Source of the DNA: an uncultured Spirochaetia bacterium
GTDB taxonomy: Bacteria; Spirochaetota; UBA6919
Assembly: GCA_913053665.1 (NCBI GenBank)
Contig: CAJXGR010000102.1
Coordinates: 1-9,568 of the forward strand
Length of the DNA: 9,568 bases
Direction: 5' to 3'
The notes under the pieces are model-generated. The model had not been told where the DNA came from. It did no database searches and worked only from the letters and a program-made list of their open reading frames with translations. The position numbers and the translations under genes are program-made. The number at the start of each line of letters is the position of its first letter. Position 1 is the stretch's first letter. This document shows positions 6,888-9,568 of the stretch, piece by piece.

Positions 6888-7601
6888 TTAGCTAAAATAA
6901 AAAAACAAGTTCGCAAGGATACTGAAAGAAGCCGTATCACTTCGTAATATTTGCTGACTTATCGAACAGGAGGTAAAACCAAGTTCATGGGCTACACTAA
7001 TTTCATGATCCGTAAAACCCCCTTCCGGCCCTACCAGGATAATGATTTCTTTACTTGGGTCTAATGGCTTAAGAACAGATCTAAGTGAGGGTTTATCAAT
7101 TAGTTCATTGGCAATGATCCTGTTTTTTGAGGAGAGATCAAGTTCATTTAGATCCTTGATAATAGGGGAGACCTTGGGAATAAAGTCTCTACCACACTGT
7201 TTGGAGGCTTCTTCGCATATTTTTCCCCATCGCATGACTTTACTATCCACATCCTTAATGCGAGTGACGGATCTTTCGCTGGCGTAGGGGATAATCCGGG
7301 TCACTCCAATTTCGGTGACCTTTTGCAGGAGATAGTCGAAGGCATCTTTCTTGATCAAGCTCTGGCAGAGAGTGACATTCAGTTTTGGGGGGATGAGTGG
7401 GCGCTTGCTCAAGATTTTAAAGGTTGTTTTATTGGTTGAACTATCAGCTAATTGACATAAGTATGAATACTTCTCTGTCTTGAGTTCTATTTTCTCATGA
7501 AGTTTCAATCGATAAACTCGGATAGTGTGGTGGAAATCTTTATCATTTAGCAGGATTGTATCATTATAAATATCTTTTTCGTAAACAAATAGGCATTTCA
7601 T
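6888..7601 (-). CDS. rsmE: 16S rRNA (uracil1498-N3)-methyltransferase RsmE
   Basis: Transfers a methyl group from S-adenosylmethionine to N3 of U1498 in the 16S rRNA decoding region, acting on the assembled 30S subunit. The 237-residue length matches the family (E. coli about 243). An N-terminal PUA-like RNA-binding part carries FHHTIRVYRL (23-32); the SPOUT knotted methyltransferase part shows QKVTEIGVTRIIP (93-105), ERSV (109-112), RWGKICEEASKQCGR (124-138), LVGPEGGF (189-196) and QILRSDTASF (217-226), the last two forming the trefoil-knot cofactor site. ILRSDTA replaces the more usual ILRTETA, a conservative difference. The ATG start follows the comF stop by six bases, with AAAGA as a weak ribosome binding site, so comF and rsmE are probably one operon. 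Confidence 0.97.
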   Translation of the reverse strand: MKCLFVYEKDIYNDTILLNDKDFHHTIRVYRLKLHEKIELKTEKYSYLCQLADSSTNKTTFKILSKRPLIPPKLNVTLCQSLIKKDAFDYLLQKVTEIGVTRIIPYASERSVTRIKDVDSKVMRWGKICEEASKQCGRDFIPKVSPIIKDLNELDLSSKNRIIANELIDKPSLRSVLKPLDPSKEIIILVGPEGGFTDHEISVAHELGFTSCSISQQILRSDTASFSILANLFFYFS

Positions 7602-7607
7602 AATTCT

Positions 7608-8372
7608 TTAGTCCCGTTTCGCCACAGTAACTGAGTAGATGGGGCCAGTTCCAGCCTCTTTCAAGACCCTGGAACATTCGTTAACGGTACTTCCCGTTGT
7701 ATACACATCATCAATGAGATAGATTATCTTATTCTTTATGAGTTCCGGGAACCGTACATGATAACATCCCATGGGATTAACGATTCTTTCCTCTTGGCTT
7801 AAATGTATTTGCTTATTGTTATCCTTGATTTTTATGAGGATTTTATCGGAATAGTCGACAGACAGGAGTTCACTCATTTCTTTTGCCAATAAAGTTGATT
7901 GGTTAAAACCTCGTTCCATAAGTCTTTTCTTTGAGATTGGGACAGGGATGATTATAGAGTTTGATTGAATGAAGGTTTGAAGAGTGCGAGCCATTTCGCG
8001 GCCAAAGAATCGCCATACGGAAGGTCGTTTACCGAACTTTCCAGCAATAATGATCTCCTGTATCAAGTCTTCATAAATAAATATTGATATATTTCGTTCA
8101 AAATGGTGGATCTCGCGGAAGCCGTACTGACAGCTTGTGCAAATGGAGTCCATATCCAAAAACTCAAGGGAGGAGCAAAACTTGCAATGTTTTTCATTTC
8201 TTAGCTTTGGCAATTCCAAAATACACGTTTCACAAAGAATAAGCTCGTTGACTTCTAATGGGATAAGACAATTCTTGCAAAAATTGGGATAAAGTAAGCT
8301 TAGGATGGGATGATAGAAATAATTTGCAAGGAATTGAAATAAATGTCTTAAGTTATTCATAAAATCACCCAT
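7608..8372 (-). CDS. comF: ComF-family phosphoribosyltransferase-like protein
   Basis: Member of the ComF/GntX family, linked in competent bacteria to DNA uptake and otherwise of uncertain role. An N-terminal zinc-binding region has four CxxC pairs (Cys32/35, 47/50, 63/66 and 78/81). The C-terminal type I phosphoribosyltransferase fold shows IIPVPISKKRLMERGFNQS (141-159), IHLSQEER (189-196) and the PRPP-binding loop YLIDDVYTTGST (218-229). At 254 residues it is full length for the family. Two starts are possible: ATG at 8372, or ATG at 8360, which has GGGTGA four bases upstream and leaves the conserved part unchanged. rsmE follows six bases downstream. The divergent unknown gene starts 24 bases from the upstream ATG, so any promoter for either gene must overlap the other's leader or coding sequence. 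No competence machinery is visible in this window. Confidence 0.93.
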   Translation of the reverse strand: MGDFMNNLRHLFQFLANYFYHPILSLLYPNFCKNCLIPLEVNELILCETCILELPKLRNEKHCKFCSSLEFLDMDSICTSCQYGFREIHHFERNISIFIYEDLIQEIIIAGKFGKRPSVWRFFGREMARTLQTFIQSNSIIIPVPISKKRLMERGFNQSTLLAKEMSELLSVDYSDKILIKIKDNNKQIHLSQEERIVNPMGCYHVRFPELIKNKIIYLIDDVYTTGSTVNECSRVLKEAGTGPIYSVTVAKRD

Positions 8373-8382
8373 AAATAAGATA

Positions 8383-8394
8383 GGGGAGGGAAGG
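8383..8394 (+). promoter_or_regulatory. Strong ribosome binding site of the unknown helical-protein gene
   Basis: The purine run GGGGAGGGAAGG contains GGAGG at 8385-8389, seven bases before the ATG at 8397. It is the best Shine-Dalgarno match in the window, and it fills half of the 24-base gap to the divergent comF start, making that start assignment firm. Confidence 0.8.
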
Positions 8395-8396
8395 CT

Positions 8397-9011
8397 ATGA
8401 AAATTGGTTTTTCATCGTTATTAACTGAAGCGCAGAAAATTGCCCAGATCAGTCAAGAATATTATAAGGCCCAGGGCCAAAAACCCAAAAGGGATGTGCA
8501 AAAACCTGATATTCTTAAAAAGATTGACTCTTTAAAACAAGGTCTATTCTCAATTCAGACCAAAATATCAGAACTTCAAAGCTACAAAGAAGGTCTCAAG
8601 GAGATGATTAGCGAAACAGAGAATCTTAAAGCTAATTCTAATCCAAAGAGTCTAGAACAATACTACCAGAATATCTATCATATTACGGTTAAATATAACT
8701 ACAATAAAAATAATCTGATCACTCAGGAAATGCAAGAGATATTGTACAAAAAAAACGTTCATGAACAGGATATTCCAGGCATCGTCAAACGGTTTAAGGT
8801 ATCTGTTGATGAGATCAATAAACTCATAGCTGCTGAAGAGGTGAGACTACGAAAGTTAGAGGTTAGTTCAGAGAATATTATGGCTGTGAGCACTAGAGAC
8901 AGGGATTTCTTTGAGGAAGTGAAAAGAAGTTTGGATCATCCAGATATTGAAATGATCCGAAACGTACACAGCTTAAAGGTTCATGAGTCCATCGATCATT
9001 TACTGGAATAA
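8397..9011 (+). CDS. Unknown cytoplasmic alpha-helical protein
   Basis: I do not recognise this 204-residue protein. It has no signal peptide or membrane segment. Residues ~36-78 (from PDILKKIDSLKQGLFSIQTK onward) carry heptad-like spacing of Ile/Leu, indicating a coiled coil; a Tyr/Asn-rich segment follows (89-106, YYQNIYHITVKYNYNKNN), then further charged helices (about 107-155 and 165-204). There are no cysteines, no nucleotide-binding loop and no obvious catalytic motif. The ATG start is supported by a strong ribosome binding site. Coding is supported by length, an uninterrupted frame and composition similar to the neighbours. It diverges from comF and its stop lies two bases before the end of a tRNA-Phe fragment, so it is the last chromosomal gene before the presumed integrated element. 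A structural or adaptor role is a guess. Confidence 0.8.
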   Translation: MKIGFSSLLTEAQKIAQISQEYYKAQGQKPKRDVQKPDILKKIDSLKQGLFSIQTKISELQSYKEGLKEMISETENLKANSNPKSLEQYYQNIYHITVKYNYNKNNLITQEMQEILYKKNVHEQDIPGIVKRFKVSVDEINKLIAAEEVRLRKLEVSSENIMAVSTRDRDFFEEVKRSLDHPDIEMIRNVHSLKVHESIDHLLE

Positions 9012-9013
9012 TA

Positions 9014-9056
9014 TGCCGCGGGACAGAATCGAACTGTCGACACAAGGATTTTCAGT
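9014..9056 (-). other. 3' half of tRNA-Phe(GAA): probable integration attachment site
   Basis: Read on the - strand, this is a canonical tRNA from the anticodon loop to the discriminator base: loop CTGAAAA with anticodon GAA (9049-9055), stem strand TCCTT (9044-9048), variable GTGTC (9039-9043), T-arm GACAG-TTCGATT-CTGTC (9022-9038), acceptor strand CCGCGGC (9015-9021) and A73 (9014). CCA is not encoded. The expected 5' acceptor strand GCCGCGG is absent upstream; instead the DUF2442 coding sequence continues there, so this cannot be a complete tRNA. The 27-31 strand reads AAGCA where AAGGA would be needed. A 3'-terminal tRNA fragment is the usual scar at the distal end of an element integrated by a tyrosine recombinase. 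By geometry the element would lie at higher coordinates. Confidence 0.8.
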
Positions 9057-9354
9057 GCTTCGCTCTACTTTTCAGCCATTTATTGAAGGATGACTGACTT
9101 TCTCCAGATGGCTTTCCAGTTAAAAGTCCTGCTACACTAATATCTTCATCCAGGTCTTCCCAATGGATGCCTTGTCCTTGACCAATGAGCCTCCAGTTAT
9201 ATAGCTCCTTACCAGAAGCATGTACAAGCCGAGGGTACCATGCAAGAGGAACAGATATTGTTCTACCATCACTTAAATCAACTTTTAAAGTATCTTCTGT
9301 TATTATGCCCCCCTCAACATTAGGTATTTCCATTTCAACAGCCAAAATGCTCAT
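9052..9354 (-). CDS. DUF2442 domain protein
   Basis: A 100-residue protein matching the DUF2442 family by its core TLKVDLSDGRTISVPLAWYP (22-41), LVHAS and the GIHWEDLDEDISVAGLL segment (62-78); the biochemical role of the family is not established. Genes of this family often sit next to DUF4160 genes in accessory DNA, and here a DUF4160 frame overlaps its start by 20 bases. That arrangement has led to toxin-antitoxin-like proposals, which I treat as hypothesis. The ATG at 9354 has GGAG seven bases upstream. The C-terminus (SSFNKWLKSRAKH) looks complete, and the TGA stop coincides with bases T33-G34-A35 of the tRNA-Phe fragment, so the gene ends exactly at the presumed attachment site. Confidence 0.85.
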   Translation of the reverse strand: MSILAVEMEIPNVEGGIITEDTLKVDLSDGRTISVPLAWYPRLVHASGKELYNWRLIGQGQGIHWEDLDEDISVAGLLTGKPSGESQSSFNKWLKSRAKH

Positions 9355-9568
9355 TCCATGACTCCATAAATTGTAATTGATGTTTTTCTATTATTTTACG
9401 AATAGAATTAAGTTCTGCCCGGTTAAAACCAAAACTCGCTTGCGGTCTGATCGGGTCAAGCCAGTATCTAGCTGTTTTCTCACCATGCTCAACATGAATA
9501 TGTTGAGGTTGATTACGGTCTCCGGAATAAAAGAAGGCTCTTTAACTGTTTCAGGTTGGTGGAGGGGT
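9335..9568 (-). pseudogene. DUF4160 domain protein, N-terminally disrupted (runs off right edge)
   Basis: The - strand frame ending at TGA 9337-9335 encodes a recognisable DUF4160 domain: FFYSGDRNQPQHIHVEHG, then ARYWLDPIRPQASFGFNRAE and a closing ESWNEHFG, with the family's HIHV and WLDP elements. Upstream in the same frame are PPPT (near the family's usual MPPPT start) but then TGA and TAA before AFFYS, with no ATG, GTG or TTG between the TAA and the domain. Shifting one base gives LKQLKS in the gap, which fits the expected N-terminal strand, so two small indels would explain the break. This may be genuine decay or an assembly or read error. The window ends before the expected start codon. 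The frame overlaps the DUF2442 start by 20 bases, indicating they were once translated together. Confidence 0.7.

Noticed and set aside
9014..9086. Complete tRNA on the - strand using GTAGAGC upstream as D-arm
   Set aside because: GGCTGAAAAGTAGAGC looks D-arm-like, but there is no GCCGCGG acceptor strand, the D-stem has a mismatch, and the bases encode the expected DUF2442 C-terminus; taken as coincidence.
1..9568. CRISPR array, toxin-antitoxin operon or defence system
   Set aside because: No short direct repeats with unique spacers were seen. The only tandem repeat is coding. The DUF4160/DUF2442 pair is the sole accessory module and its function is unproven.

Overview
The window comes from a moderately AT-rich, diderm (Gram-negative-type) bacterium. 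Secreted lipoproteins, a periplasmic TPR/SPOR protein and a c-type multiheme cytochrome all imply an outer membrane and periplasm. The MutS and lipoprotein signals look compatible with a spirochaete or a related environmental lineage, but that placement is an impression from the proteins alone.

Left part (1-1334, + strand): the 3' end of a gene whose start lies outside the window. It encodes a protein with six tandem 13-residue acidic repeats followed by an extremely basic tail. Six bases later comes an M48-family metallopeptidase lipoprotein, so the two are probably one operon. Between this operon and the next, convergent block (1335-1487) lie two palindromes that resemble REP elements, each with a GTAG foot.

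Central block (1488-8372, all - strand; transcription runs right to left): comF-like phosphoribosyltransferase protein, rsmE (16S rRNA m3U1498 methyltransferase), a secreted TPR-SPOR protein, mutS, then a pentaheme cytochrome c lipoprotein. The comF-rsmE and SPOR-mutS junctions are 6 and 10 bases, and the mutS ribosome binding site overlaps the preceding stop codon. A 126-base gap separates mutS from the cytochrome gene. These genes are mainly housekeeping (repair, rRNA modification, envelope), with a respiratory or redox lipoprotein at the end.

Right part (8373-9568): a helical protein of unknown function diverges from comF across only 24 bases. After it comes the 3' half of a tRNA-Phe(GAA) gene on the - strand, lacking its 5' half. 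A DUF2442 gene abuts it and takes its stop codon from the anticodon loop of the tRNA fragment. A DUF4160 reading frame overlaps the DUF2442 start and is interrupted near its N-terminus. The simplest reading is that position ~9014-9056 is the distal attachment site of an integrated element that extends out of the window to the right, with DUF4160/DUF2442 as its terminal cargo.

No complete novel multi-gene system is demonstrable here. The most informative unexplained items are the acidic-repeat/basic-tail protein next to the M48 lipoprotein, the tRNA-Phe junction, and the REP-like palindromes.
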